Part shown: one piece after another, positions 1 through 11,094 of the stretch
Layout: each line of letters starts with the position of its first letter
Position numbering within the stretch: position 1 is the first letter of the stretch
Assembly (NCBI RefSeq): GCF_022539315.1
Contig: NC_066338.1
Span: 310,001 to 374,000 of the forward strand
Origin: Serinus canaria
Taxonomy: Eukaryota; Chordata; Aves; Passeriformes; Fringillidae
Length of the DNA stretch: 64,000 bases
Reading direction: 5' to 3'
Notes under the pieces: generated by a model
Seen by the model: only the letters and a program-made list of their open reading frames with translations
The model's database searches: none
What the model was told of the DNA's origin: nothing
Made by a program: the position numbers and the translations under genes

Positions 1-257
1 CAGATACTGCCTCTTCCAAAGCTTCAGATGTCCAAGGGTGGGGGTGTAATTAAGTTCACTGTTAAAAAATATCCTTCTTGTTATCTTTTTATTAAATTAC
101 TGATATGTAACATCAGTCTGAGAGCTGAAAGAAAGCCCTTCATTTGCTGTTTGCCAAGTATCACCTATGTGATACAAATTCTAATTGATAAATCACACCC
201 ATACATTTCCATAAAATACTACTAGTAATGCCCTCACAACCTTTTCTTCTTTGTTAG

Positions 258-374
258 GAATTTGGTGAAATGAAAGTTTGGAACATAAGCAATGTTCAAG
301 ATGCTCCAGAAAGAGCTGCGGTCTGTTGTCTACTTTGATGCCTATGTTATCAGGAAACTGGAAAAAAAAGGAAG
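258..374 (+). pseudogene. Exon-like remnant (P1 left-arm copy)
   Basis: A pyrimidine-rich stretch ending in TTAG (to 257) precedes a 117-bp block followed by GTAACT (375-380), which resembles a 3' splice site, an exon and a 5' splice site. Compared with the copy at 21341-21467 (minus), this one lacks about ten bases in the middle. That loss breaks the frame that is open there. I do not recognise the product. It may be a decayed host exon carried in the amplified unit, or chance. Confidence 0.25.
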
Positions 375-3294
375 GTAACTAGGAAGAGTGTTACTTTCAG
401 TCTAAATTTGGAAATGGTGTTTGGAATACCCTGTTAAATGACAAGGTGTTCTTTTAAAATATGGCATCTTAAGGGGAAAAGTCAGTTTAAAGAGGTTTTG
501 AGACAGTTGCTTCTGGAAAAAAAACCAAAAAATTTGAGGTATCTAAGGTCTTTAGCCATACCACTTGGAAGATTGATTCCAAACACAGTTTCTTCATATA
601 GGAAGAACAGAGGACCATAGATGCAACCCATTTCAAAAACAGAATTCTTTATGTTTCAGGTTGGGATTTACTGGGCATCATTTCTTGTAAAGTCAAGGGA
701 CTGCAGTTAGCTCTCCAATAATTTCCTTCTCTGAAATTCATCTGCATGTGCTCCTTTGTCCAGCGTTCCCATTTCTTAGTGATGGTATACTCCATCTATG
801 CATTCAAATATTCAACTAGAGTGTGTGTCTGATATTTTCTAGTTCAAATTTGCTGGAACGCAATGGATAGTTCCAGTTGCTTGTATACAGTAGTCTTTTT
901 TGACAAGTTTTCTTTCGACCATGTTTAAGCAGCAGTAACAAATAGGAAGTACAGCTTGCAGCAGAGAAAGACACTTCTGCTTGCTCAAGTTTCCTGTAGT
1001 TAAATAGGTGCCAAAAGGCTTTTCATAGTACTGCTACTGTCTTGTAGGAATACTTGATCTAATCGTACCTTTGATAAAATTAGTAATGGGTTACTTTTCC
1101 ACAAGGCAGAACATTTTTCTTTGAATAATATGTTTTTTGTAAGTTGGAAACATGAACTTGTGCACCAGTCAGGTGGAATGTACTCCTACTTCTTCATAGG
1201 TTTCACAACCTTTTCTAAAAAATATTGACTCTGTGTAATTTGAAAAGAGGAGGTCTGGGCATCTTACTTCAAAGGTTTAAAAAGGTTTGATTATAGTAAT
1301 TCTAAGGTGATAGAAGAAGAAGAAAAGAGCTGTTTTTTTCTTCTGGTGAAAAAACAACTCGGAGGTCATTGTACTCTACAGGTGTATTATATCTCTTCCT
1401 GAAAATCTGAGTAGGTTTGCTATTGCCAATGGTTTTCATTAGGAAGGAAGAAATTCCTTTTGAAAAAACCCTCAAATTGACTTGACATTAATGTTATGAC
1501 ACTTAACTTCACCAATCATGAAGAACAATTCTCATCACTTGATATGGAAATCATGATGGTAATGGAGACAAGGATGTCTAAGCCATGCCATCAGGAACAT
1601 AAAAAAGCATTAGAATGCAGGTAAGACTGAGCTCCTGAACTAGTGAGAAGAGAATGCAACCAAGGCATTTTCCTTTAAGAGTCTTCAGGATGAACAGCAG
1701 ATCAATTTTTTTCCTGCGAAGTATTTATGAATAGAATTAACCTTTAAAACAACATTGTTTTCAACAACCTGTTTCCAGTATCTCTTAGAATGATACACAG
1801 TTCTTAACAATAGAAAAAACAAAAGCACTTTTTTTCCAATCTGTTGTGCACTCCTAAACAATCTACAATAAAAATAGTACTTTTTCATGCTGGGAATGAT
1901 GTTAAGTACAAAAAAGCCTTGTAGCATGCTTGGTACTCTAGTCTCTTGATTAGCATAGTTTTTTATTCATCGAACAAGTTTCACATTGACTATTTTTCAC
2001 CTTGAAGTAAGGTCATCTTTTTACTTATGCAGCATCCATGGAGAATTTCTTGGGCGTCATTTTGTACTCAATCCTAATTGGCAGGTTCTGCATTCTTCCA
2101 TCTGTCTAGCTTTCCTGTTTGATGCAGCTTCTGAGAGGTCTTTTCAGAATTGAGGACTACCTGCAAGAATGATGCTAAATGCATGCATTTTACTCCTTGG
2201 TTCGTGCAAAACCTTTTCCTTTACAGCACAATAATAATAATAGGAAAAGAATGATGGTGGATTCAATTCTTAGAGTAATACAAAGAGGACTGTTATAATC
2301 ATTAGAAACCAAGCATGTCATATTTATTGCACATGCAGTACAACCACTCATGTAAATTACCCTGTAAATTCCAAATGAATCTGTATCACAGGAGTGGATT
2401 GAATGTTTCTATTGCTATTTTGCTTAAAGCAGACAATTAATTCTTTTGACAGCCAGCTCATAATTGCAACCTACCTTTAAACTACAGCTTTCAAACAGTG
2501 GAAAGATGTCTGTTTATAAAACAATACAGTACCGTACACAAGACCAAAACAGGTCATAGACATTCAAAAGAAAGAAAAGATCAAAGGACAGATTCATTCA
2601 CATCTGTAAGCCCTCAAGAGTGTACAGCTCAAAAGTCCCCAGAAAACTAGGCCAGTGGCACAAATTCTCGATGCTGGCAGCAGCAGAAGCAGCTGCTATC
2701 TTTATAGGATGCAATCTTGCTTACATCAACCTTCAGGGCAATCTTCTGTCTACCTGCCCAATCTTCTGTCTACCTGTTTTTCTCCTTGGACTTCACATTT
2801 GCATTTCTACAGAGTTTTGCAAACTGACTCAAAGTCCAGGTAATAGATTTCCAAGATTTAGAAAAGTTGTGTTAAGTCTATTTCTTTCATATTTAATCTC
2901 GTCTAAGCATACTGTAACTTTCTGAAGTGAAATATGTCGGGTATGACACGTGTTGTTTGCATGTTAGTTCTGCTTCACATTAAAACTTCTCACAGATCCC
3001 TGTGGTACCGTACTGCAAAAATATATAGCTGCAAAGAGTGGTGGTTGTGCAAAGTCAGAATGGCCAGAAAACCATGTAAGCAACCTAATAGTAGAGCCTT
3101 GAATTTCTGAGTATAATATTGCACCATGTCAAGTCAAAATAGAATATTGAAATGATTTTCATCGAATAATGAGCGTGGGGAAGAGAGAATCCAGATAGGC
3201 CTTTTTTTCTGAAACTGTCCCAGGAAATACATGGCCTTAACTTGGAAGCATAGCATTAAATAATTTTATATAGCGTGAGTTCTAATTACCTAAT

Positions 3295-4635
3295 TGTCAT
3301 CTTTTGAGTCTGGCGTAATGCCAGTGCTCCCATGAGAATACTTCTTTCTCTGGTATCTACCGTGAGATGTGATCAGAGACAGAGCAGAGCAGGCTCTAAC
3401 TTAAGATTAAAGAAAAAAAACTTTATTAACCGCAAACTACAAGGAAAAACACACAGAACACAGGATGAAAACTTTCTAAATTTCTTGTTCTTCCCCCCCA
3501 CCAAATTTCTTAATTCTGTTACCACCTTTTAAATCATCGCTCTCAGTTTATCACTACTTTTTAGATAATCAATTCTTAATTCTTCTTCTCTTGCACTACA
3601 GACTTCTCCAGGAAACAGTCGAAACTTCTTGTGTTTCTGTGTCACGTGTGGCACCGTCCGGAGAACATTTGCCATCGTGACTTCTTTTTTCCATGTCTAG
3701 TGCTCTCATTACTGCACATGGACCAGAGCTGCTTTTAGGGTTTTTCTCTTTAAGGATGCTTTGTCCAGTTCTAAAAAGGAGCACAGTCCCTCTCCTTTTG
3801 GGACACCTTTATCACCCAGATTTCACCCCTGGGGCTGAGGAGTCTCTTGAACAGAGATCATCTTCTTCTTCTTCTTCTTTGAAGACAGACGGCACTACCA
3901 CCACCCTCCTCACCCGTCATCCCTGTTCACACACTTTCACATCACCGCACTCTCCTGGCTCTGAACATTGCCTCCCCATAGAAGGCAGTCTCTGTGTCAC
4001 AGGAACTCAAGGGTTCTGTCATGGCTATTTAAGAAAAGTCTAGCCAAAGGCCACTCCATCATCTCCTCCCACCTAGGATTCTTCTCAACTTCTCTCAATC
4101 TCATTAACTTCAGGAGGAATCAGTATTTGCAAGGTTTCCATCATCCCAAGAAGGGTTAAAAGTCCCAGGCTCTGCCAGTTTGGTTCATGAACTCCCATGG
4201 CTGGCTGCTCTGCTGGGCACCCCCCCTTCTCCTTCACGCCAGCCATGCTATCACTGGCACAGGCTGCTTTCTCTCTCTCTCTCTCCCTCTCCGGGTGGGA
4301 GGGGGAATGGGGAATGGCTGCCCGAAGCCCTCACAGTGCTCCTCTACCCTTCGGCCCAGGACTGGCCTACCTCTCTCTGGCCACATGGCTCCCCTCCCAC
4401 CCCCACCCCCCCCCCGCCCCCCAGCTCGGAGCCGGGCAGGGGAGGGTCTGCTCTCTTCCAAGACCGGAACCCAAAAGGAAATTCCCCTGGGAGTTCACAG
4501 CTTTTAACCCCCTGTGTTCTCAGAGGCGTATCCATGCCCTCAGTGGACAAACCAGGAGCCAATATTAAAATCTGAACACCAATTGGCATGACCACACCAC
4601 CACAAAAAAACTTCATTTTCTCTCAAACCACGACA
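3295..4635 (-). mobile_element. Solo LTR, family F3 (about 1.34 kb), P1 left arm
   Basis: On the minus strand the element starts TGTCGTGG and ends GATGACA, so the termini are TGTC...GACA. It is flanked by a perfect 5-bp target duplication, CTAAT, at 3290-3294 and 4636-4640. It has an AATAAA-type poly(A) signal near its 3' end (minus strand, about 3425), a G/C-rich tract (about 4380-4440 on plus, C-rich) and a TTC microsatellite near 3866-3885. There is no internal retroviral coding sequence, so this is a solo LTR. A 5-bp duplication is common for class III (ERVL-like) elements, but the class is inferred. The same insertion is in the other arm at 12027-13377, so it predates P1 duplication. Confidence 0.8.
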
Positions 4636-5567
4636 CTAATCATATGATTTGTAGAACTGAATTGGAAAGCAGGAAATCAACAAAGAAAAATATTCAACTA
4701 TAAAAAATGTGAATTCAAAATTTTCGTTGTATTTCTGATTAAAACTGTGAGGTAGTTAAATGGTCACCCATTCTTTTAAAAAGCATCTGGACATAAAAAG
4801 CAGATCAATTTCTGCGGGACTTGAATGTCAGGTATTCCAGAAAAGTTTTATTCCACTTCTTCCTAACCCTGATTCAATCCACTTAAACGCAGCTGTATTT
4901 CAGATGCTCAGTGAAACTGTCCATGTCATGCATATAGTTTACAAATAGTCTGCAGAAAAAACTAGCTAGATTTGAAGATCTTTTTCTGGAAATGGCATTC
5001 AAATGATTTCTAAAAACACACAGCTGGGATTTCTGCTGTCTTCTTCAGACCACTTCCTGCAGACACCTCTCCATTAAATCTGTCTTGTTCTACTCTTCTG
5101 GAGATCCAAAGTCAGCACTGGGATTGTCCAACTGCTTGGAATTACTGTCTGCTAGAGCTGCACACTGAGGGCTTCTGTGTGCAGCATCATGTCAGCCCTG
5201 CTAAGTCACCCTGTTGGTATAAACTGAGCTAACTGGACCTTAAGGGACAAGATTGTGCCCTGATTTTCTAATAGAAATTAGGTACTAAGAAGGAAGCGGG
5301 AGGATTTCAATGTTTCTGCCTCCAGCTGAAGCAACACTAAATCTTGGTCTTTATCTGAAAAACTAGGTGAATTAACTCCTTTGGCATTCATATGCCAAAA
5401 AGTTCAGTAATACACTCAGAACTGTCAAAAGAGTAACAATTACAATCATTACTTTCTAAAAAGAATTCATTTGAAGAAGTCAGGAAAAAAGATGAAACAT
5501 GCAAATATCCTACCCTGAGAATCACTCTGTTGATTTGCACAGGTTTCTTATTATATTCCCATTGGAC

Positions 5568-6067
5568 NNNNNNNNNNNNNNNNNNNNNNNNNNNNNNNNN
5601 NNNNNNNNNNNNNNNNNNNNNNNNNNNNNNNNNNNNNNNNNNNNNNNNNNNNNNNNNNNNNNNNNNNNNNNNNNNNNNNNNNNNNNNNNNNNNNNNNNNN
5701 NNNNNNNNNNNNNNNNNNNNNNNNNNNNNNNNNNNNNNNNNNNNNNNNNNNNNNNNNNNNNNNNNNNNNNNNNNNNNNNNNNNNNNNNNNNNNNNNNNNN
5801 NNNNNNNNNNNNNNNNNNNNNNNNNNNNNNNNNNNNNNNNNNNNNNNNNNNNNNNNNNNNNNNNNNNNNNNNNNNNNNNNNNNNNNNNNNNNNNNNNNNN
5901 NNNNNNNNNNNNNNNNNNNNNNNNNNNNNNNNNNNNNNNNNNNNNNNNNNNNNNNNNNNNNNNNNNNNNNNNNNNNNNNNNNNNNNNNNNNNNNNNNNNN
6001 NNNNNNNNNNNNNNNNNNNNNNNNNNNNNNNNNNNNNNNNNNNNNNNNNNNNNNNNNNNNNNNNNNN
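5568..6067. other. Assembly gap (500 N)
   Basis: Exactly 500 N, which is typical of a fixed-size placeholder. It falls at the inner end of the P1 left arm. The real distance between 5567 and 6068, and their relative orientation, cannot be read from the sequence. Confidence 0.99.
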
Positions 6068-6713
6068 TTTTTCGCGGGCTGACCCGAGTCTGGTTTGGGA
6101 TTTCCCGCTGGGGGTTGGAATGCCTGACTCCCCCTGCGCGCCCTTGCGGCGTGGGGGAGGGGTCTCCTGAGCCTTCTGTCTCCGGTCCCCAGCCCGCAGG
6201 GGGTGGGGGTGGTACCGAGGGGCAGAAAGTGGGAACATCTTTTGCATTTGCGTTCCAGAGGCAGGAGACACAGTGCAAAGTGAGCATCGCTCATCTGCTG
6301 TGGGGACGATGCACCCTCACATCTGGGGTGTTGATCCCTTGGAAAGCTTTTCTTCCCCAGCTGTTGGTCTGCACCGGTTCAGCGCCGCTGAAGCGTTCCG
6401 TCACTCCTGCTGCCCGGATCTCGGCAGCGGAGCGCCGGATTTAGAGAACACAGAGCCCGCTCCGTGGGCCGGGTTTGGGCCGTTTGGCTCGGTTCCCTGG
6501 GCCTGGGCCTCCCGGCCAGCGCCTGTTGGGTTTGGGGGCGTTGTTCCCCCCGTCGGGACCTGGCCCACCTTTCTGTAAGCCAGGTCTGGGGTCTCTGTTC
6601 CCTCCACGGGGTGCAGGGCCCCCCGCAAACGGTGGCTGGTGGACCAGCCTGTTTGGGGCCTCAGTGGGCCATTGTCTGCTACTGCTCTTTCAAAAAAAAA
6701 AAAAAAAAAAAAA
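6068..6713 (+). other. G/C-rich block ending in poly(A)
   Basis: This roughly 620-bp block is much richer in G and C than anything around it and ends in about 23 consecutive A (to 6713). The reading frames across it (for example 6273-6578) have low-complexity composition and match no family I know. A G/C-rich body with a 3' A-tract suggests a retrocopied transcript or part of an ERV's 3' region. The start is lost in the gap, so neither reading can be confirmed. Confidence 0.4.
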
Positions 6714-7038
6714 ATTAAATTAAATAAAAAAGGTTGAACGAGTTAGCAGCTCAGAAAGTTTTGCAAGCCTGTTTCAGGACCAAAAGGGACTTTTCTGCAC
6801 TGTCAAAGAAGAACATCTTCAGTTTGGACTTTTTCCTGAAACTCAGCTGTTTGGACTTGAAGCAATGAACTTTCCTTGGACTGTTTTTGCATTTTCTTCT
6901 ATTTTAAGATTGTTTTGGTGATGTGATGGGAATTTGGTGTTTTGCAGGTGAAGAGTTTCCCTGATGGTTCCACACCAGCATTTGATTGATCTTTTGATAG
7001 CATTTTCTTTTTAATTTACTAAACTTAAAAGGGTGAGA
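6714..7038 (+). mobile_element. 3' internal end of an F1-family ERV with polypurine tract
   Basis: This non-coding stretch ends in AAAAGGGTGAGA, immediately before the TGTT start of the LTR at 7039. A purine tract abutting an LTR is the expected plus-strand priming site of a retrovirus, so the LTR at 7039 is read as a 3' LTR and this as the end of the internal region. No env or other coding sequence is recognisable. Confidence 0.45.
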
Positions 7039-7419
7039 TGTTGCCAACATATTTTATGAAAAATCCTTTACTTAAGATTTTTCCTTTCCTAGAGCTGAGA
7101 AGCCTTGGAACACTAAACAATTCTTATCTGCTGCTGTGGAATGCCACGGGAAAATCTGTGATTGGCCCCATCAGACTGTTTCCAATTAAGAGCCTATCAC
7201 AATTCACCTGTTCGGCCCGTCTCGGGCTGAGAAGACTTCAGTTTACGCATTCCTATTCTATTCTTAGCTTAGCCTTGTAGTGAAACCTTTCTCTTTATGC
7301 TTTTAGTATAGTTTCTATATCTTATATATCATATCATAATAAATCAAAGCCTTCTGATACATGGAGTCAACATTGTCGTCTCTTCCCTCATCCTGGGACC
7401 TCAGAAAACCGCAGTAATA
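7039..7419 (+). mobile_element. LTR, family F1 (3' LTR of a truncated ERV)
   Basis: It aligns end to end with the F1 LTRs at 27889-28276, 48607-48992 (minus) and 54878-55252. Shared blocks are the start near TTTTATGAAAAATCC, a mid-element TGATTGGCC, an AATAAATCAA poly(A) region and the 3' TCTTCCCTCATCCTG. It starts TGTTGCC where the others start TGTCACC. The 3' end near 7419 is taken by alignment because the terminal CA is not preserved. Homology between the left arm and 50218 begins just after it, so this ERV end is absent from the right arm. Confidence 0.7.
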
Positions 7420-7748
7420 GCCTTGTTCAACCCTTTCGGGATGAGGGGCTAGGTGCTGCTGAAGCAAATCCTCCTTCCCCTGTTACAGACTACAAACAGC
7501 CCTGCTGTTTCTGATAGACCCCTCTGTCTATCAGAATCCAGTCCGTGACGCCAACTTAATGTCACAATCTGCTCATGCGAATGGGGCTGGTGATGGTTCC
7601 TTAACTGATGGAGGAGTGCAAAAGACAACACGGAAAGGGGATTGCAGTATCAATCAAAATAAATGCACCTTTCTAGAATGACCACAGCAAATGCCTTAAA
7701 GGAATTAGGGAGAGGAAAACAACAGAAAAGAGAGGGAGAAAGAGACAG
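7420..7748 (-). mobile_element. 5' end of the gag-pol ERV (LTR end, primer site, leader), left-arm copy
   Basis: This is the reverse complement of 49893-50218. On the minus strand it runs from LTR 3' sequence ending GACA, through a primer-binding-site-like motif (7536-7553), into leader sequence, and then stops at the F1 LTR. The gag-pol that follows in the right-hand copy is missing here. The 74-codon frame spanning this ERV piece and the neighbouring LTR (7673-7897 minus against 49744-49968 plus) differs at three residues. Confidence 0.55.
7536..7553 (-). promoter_or_regulatory. Putative retroviral primer-binding site (left copy)
   Basis: The minus strand reads TGGCGTCACGGACTGGAT, beginning with the obligatory TGG seven bases after an LTR-type GACA end. 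It is identical to the site at 50088-50105. The tRNA it would pair with is not assigned. Confidence 0.45.
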
Positions 7749-7753
7749 GGAGT

Positions 7754-8385
7754 TGTCCTAGGTTGACTATATGATGCTTTTATCCCCAACCGTCTTGTTC
7801 TGTTTATGCTGAATAATAAGTTTGGCACCTTTAAGACTTGTTCCAGAGAGTCAAGGGGAGAAAGAAGAAGAGTGCAGTTTGTTTTCAGACACTGCACTCA
7901 TCCCTTCACAGTCCTGCTCCTGGACTGTATTATCTGCGGTTGAACAGACAGCGGGAACAAGCTCTCCTTTGCTTTTAGATAGCTTTAGCTAGCTGAGGCC
8001 AAGAAGTTCCCTCGGGTTGTGGTTTTTTTCTTTGTTCCCTTTTCTTTGGACCTATTTAAACCTGCTCTGGACTGAACACCCAGAAGAGCACCAGCAGCTA
8101 TCACCTGTGGCCCACCAGGCCGGGCCTGGCCCGCGACATTTCCAGCACGGGAGGGACTGATAAAGGACTGAGTGAGCTGAACTGCAACCCAGGGAAGTGA
8201 CGTTCTCAGTTTGTCATCTCTTGTGGAGCAGCAAGGGGTTTTATTGTTTAAGAAACAGATTTTTTCCACTTTTCTCCAAGGAGGTCTTTCCTCCCAGACT
8301 CATTGAGGGGAGGGGGCAAATGAATCTGCTTTCCAAGAGGAGCCCCTTTGGGGGTTCTCTCCAAAATTTGCCCTGAACGAGAAGA
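7754..8385 (+). mobile_element. Solo LTR, family F2 (632 bp)
   Basis: Starts TGTCCTAGG and ends AGAAGA (a degraded AGAACA). It is flanked by a perfect 5-bp target duplication, GGAGT, at 7749-7753 and 8386-8390. It has no internal coding region. It inserted into the LTR of the second ERV in opposite orientation. The same insertion with the same duplication is in the right arm at 49260-49887, so it predates the P2 duplication. Confidence 0.8.
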
Positions 8386-8390
8386 GGAGT

Positions 8391-9200
8391 ATAGCTACCA
8401 AATGCAGAGAGAAGTCCTCACAGTCCGGCCAAAGGAGTTTTCCTAGGGGAGATCTCCAAGTCCTTGTTAGCTCAAGGTTCTATTATAGTCCATTGCTGAG
8501 GGGGAAACAGATCTAGAAATGGCTGAGGGGGAGCAGATCCAACAAAGAGCAAGTCTATTGAAATTGCTGAGGGGGGACAAAGGTATTGAAGAGAGGTACA
8601 GACAGTCCATGTTCTAAGCAGGATAAGTCAATATCAGCAGTGAGTGGGAGCCATTGTTTTAGGACTGGTTTCTATGGGAAACTAGTCTAGGACCAGCAAA
8701 AACATTGGCTGGCAACACTTAGCCAGCATCCTGCTTCAGTCATGCCTGCACCCCTGGATCAGAACTACGGGGGTCTCAGCCTAAGTCCTTGGGAGTGGGG
8801 ATTCAATCTCATCCCTCACGGTGGTAGTGGAGCAGATGAAGGATTTTCCATGGGGTGGCTACCACAGTTGCCCCAGCAAGTTCATCTGGCCAAGAGGTGG
8901 GAAAATTCCTGGGCTGGTGTCGCCAAACAGGTGCAAGCATATAGGGCGCGTCGCCCCTTGGCAGGCCCTTTTAGAAGCAGTCACTGTAGACAGAGCTGCG
9001 ACAATCACTTGGCAATCCAGAATTCTTCTCAGGGCCCTCAGGATTTCTGGCATTCCACCACCACCGGCATGCCAACAATCTAACCAGGGTCCTCAGTGTC
9101 CCCATGTCTGTCCTGGGAACGTCCGTGAAGCAAATGCTGGAAACTTGGGACCATCTTTCACATGTATCAGAAAATCTGTTTACTAAAACGGCCAAAAAGA
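8391..9200. other. Unclassified ERV-flanking sequence with purine tracts
   Basis: Three copies of a GCTGAGGGGG-like purine tract occur at about 8497, 8522 and 8560 and resemble polypurine tracts. The stretch lies between the F2 LTR and unidentified DNA, so it may be U3 or 3' sequence of the second ERV. Frames at 8742-9083 and 8821-9186 are open on plus and partly so in the right-arm copy (minus, 48119-48605), but they match no family I recognise. I therefore call no gene. The intact target site for the right-arm LTR lies at 8643-8648. Confidence 0.35.
8643..8648. other. Empty target site for the LTR at 48607-48992
   Basis: The hexamer AGTGGG occurs once here, within GTGAGTGGGAGCC. In the inverted copy it occurs twice (CCCACT at 48601-48606 and 48993-48998), flanking an F1 LTR. 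This is therefore the unoccupied state of the same site. Confidence 0.85.
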
Positions 9201-10235
9201 ATATTTAACATTTAGAATTGTGGAAAAATAAAAACCAAAACCCAACCCAAAGCTTTGGGCAATATCATTCTAGAGAATGCCATGTATCTATGAGAAGTAC
9301 AGAAAACTTCTTTTTTCAAACGCACTTACAAATCACCATTTTGCATCTGGGGTTTTTGTTTGGGTTTTTTTTTTGTTTTTTTTTTGGTTTGAAATCTTGG
9401 GCACTTATCTATTTCCACTTTGAGCTAGTTCAGCTCAATAATCGGGTAAGAAAGCACCTAAAAGTAAAGAGAAAATCCTACGGGGACCAGGATGCCACTT
9501 CAGCCACCTTGTAGTGAAGCATTAGGTCAGCCTTCTGTCTTGTGGAAATATGTCTGTCATAGATGTAAATCAAAGCATAGCACTATCTTGGTTTAAACTT
9601 TGTCCTTGCTACTGAGTTCCTGAATGATCAAGATGGTTTCAAAGCAATAAACACCAAGCCCCCTAAGATACTCCCCAAACTATTGTGATGGAATAACTTG
9701 ATCAGGTGAAGGACTTGTTATGCAAAACCTGAATATGATGTCAAGAATGCTCTGCTGTGGATTACCATTGTTTGGGATCGTTTATCCCTTACCCCACTGT
9801 GTAGGGATAGGAATAAAAGTAGGGAGCCACAAGGCTTTTACAGCTGTTCTTGTATTTGGAGATAGGAAGGATTTAGGGGAGTAAACAAAACTGTGGTGAG
9901 TTTTACTATTGACTTGATTGCTCTTTCACTTTGAATTAACTGCTTTGCATGTCAGCTTACCCATCACTATCAATGAGAAGAATACTATCTCCCTTCTTGC
10001 CCAAAGGATGTTTCATTATGCCTGTGATGTCAGGGACTTAATAGCGAAAAACATTTGGATTGAAAGGAATTACCTGCATGCCACAAGTTAACTGTGGTGA
10101 GCTGTGTTTCCTCCTCAGCTTCACTGTGATAGTAGAATTTGAATGAGCAGTTCCAAAACTGCTAATTAAATTGAGATGAAATATCTAATTAAATATCTAT
10201 TGAGATATGTCTGGTGACAAATCTCAATAGAGCAG
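9201..10235. other. Left-arm sequence with no gene seen
   Basis: AT-rich sequence paired with about 47032-48050 in the right arm. It has a T-rich tract near 9366-9387 and no frame worth calling. Its main structure is a short hairpin at 10199-10228. Confidence 0.6.
10199..10228. repeat. 30-bp imperfect hairpin beside an LTR
   Basis: ATTGAGATATGTC, a TGGT loop, then GACAAATCTCAAT: 13-bp stems with one mismatch. It ends 8 bp before the LTR at 10236. In the right arm (about 47039-47068) the second stem half has diverged. Confidence 0.6.
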
Positions 10236-10918
10236 TGTCCTAGGCTGACTTTATGATGCTTGTATCCCCAGTCATCTGTTCTCTTAATGCTGGATATGAT
10301 ATTCTCTGCCTTCAAGACTGGTTCTGAGAGCAAAGGTGGGGAGCAGAAGAAGCGCAGAGTTTGTTACCAGAGGCTGCACCCCTTTAAAAGCAACACTCCT
10401 CCAGATTCTGCAGTGCACTGCGTTGTCTGGGCACTGACAGAGCAGAACAGAGAGCTCATTTGCTTTTGAGTTGGTTTAGCTGGCTGCTGAGGTAGAGTTT
10501 TCCCTGGACTGTTTTTTTTTCCCCTTCCCTTTACTTGGAATGTTTTGAATCTGCTCCGGACTAGGACCTGGGGAGCACTGGGAGCTTGCACTTTGTGGCC
10601 TATGGGGGCATACTCTGGGCAGCAGCCTTCCCCAGTGCCAGAGAGATTGATAACAGAGTGAGCACCCACAGGAGAGACTTTCTGATTTGTCGTCTCTTCA
10701 GAGAGGCAAATGTGTTTTCTCATCTGGTATTGTTTATTTTTTTGTGCTGGGGTGTGTTTTGCCTGTTAAATGAACAGATTTTTCGCACTTCTCTCCCAGG
10801 AAATTTTCCCCAAACCAGTTGAGGGGAGGGACCGTGTGGATGGGCTTTCTCGGGCGGTCGGGTGGGGTGGGGGTCAGCTTTTTGAGGTTTTCTGCCAAAT
10901 TTGCCCTAAACCAGGACA
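10236..10918 (+). mobile_element. LTR, F2-related (683 bp)
   Basis: Starts TGTCCTAGGCTGAC and ends ACCAGGACA, giving inverted termini TGTCCT...AGGACA. It is recognisably related to the F2 LTRs at 7754 and 50711 through the start, ATGCTTGTATCCCC, and the 3' GAGGGGAGGG region. No target duplication is visible (AGCAG before, ATTGG after), so an end was lost, the site recombined, or the insertion is old. The right arm carries the same element at 46337-47031. Confidence 0.7.
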
Positions 10919-10934
10919 ATTGGAATATGCGACT

Positions 10935-10995
10935 TAGAGAATGATGGTTGGAACTTTGGTTGGAAAAGACCTTTAAGAACATGGAGTCTAAATGG
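10935..10995 (-). mobile_element. CR1 LINE 3'-end fragment
   Basis: The plus strand reads GGTTGGAAAAGACCTTTAAG, the reverse complement of the conserved 3' end of avian CR1 elements. It is a short relic beside the LTR, and its inverted partner is at 46262-46318. Confidence 0.65.
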
Positions 10996-11094
10996 AATTA
11001 GCAAATGCAACCATCGAGAAATGCTATGCTGTTTGAAGAGGACATGGTTTGTCTGGTAAGCTTTGCAAGTATTTGTGTCATCTCAAGCACACAG

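Larger units (their letters stand above)
1..5567 (+). repeat. Left arm of palindrome P1 (inverted copy of 11095-16651)
   Basis: The segment reads as the reverse complement of 11095-16651 from its first bases (matching near 16651) to the edge of the gap (matching 11095). Arm lengths are 5567 and 5557 bp. A direct check is the open frame at the inner end, 5388-5564 on the minus strand against 11098-11274 on the plus strand, which differs at three residues in 59 codons. Apart from an inserted LTR (3295-4635) and one exon-like patch near 258-374, I see no gene. Short frames such as 1685-1927 (minus) recur in the other copies because the DNA is duplicated, not because they look like genes. The arm ends at a 500-N gap, so its true inner boundary is unknown. 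Confidence 0.9.

Noticed and set aside
2620..2925. 101-codon frame in the P1 left arm
   Set aside because: The matching frame in the other arm (13748-14014) is interrupted and shifted, so there is no sign of coding constraint.
4234..4616. Proline- and glycine-rich frames in 4180-4616
   Set aside because: They fall in the C-rich and CT-repeat tract of the F3 LTR, and the matching tract in the other arm has different lengths and frames.
5388..6444. Long frames running through the N gap
   Set aside because: They consist mainly of unknown bases and carry no information. The same applies to frames across the other two gaps.
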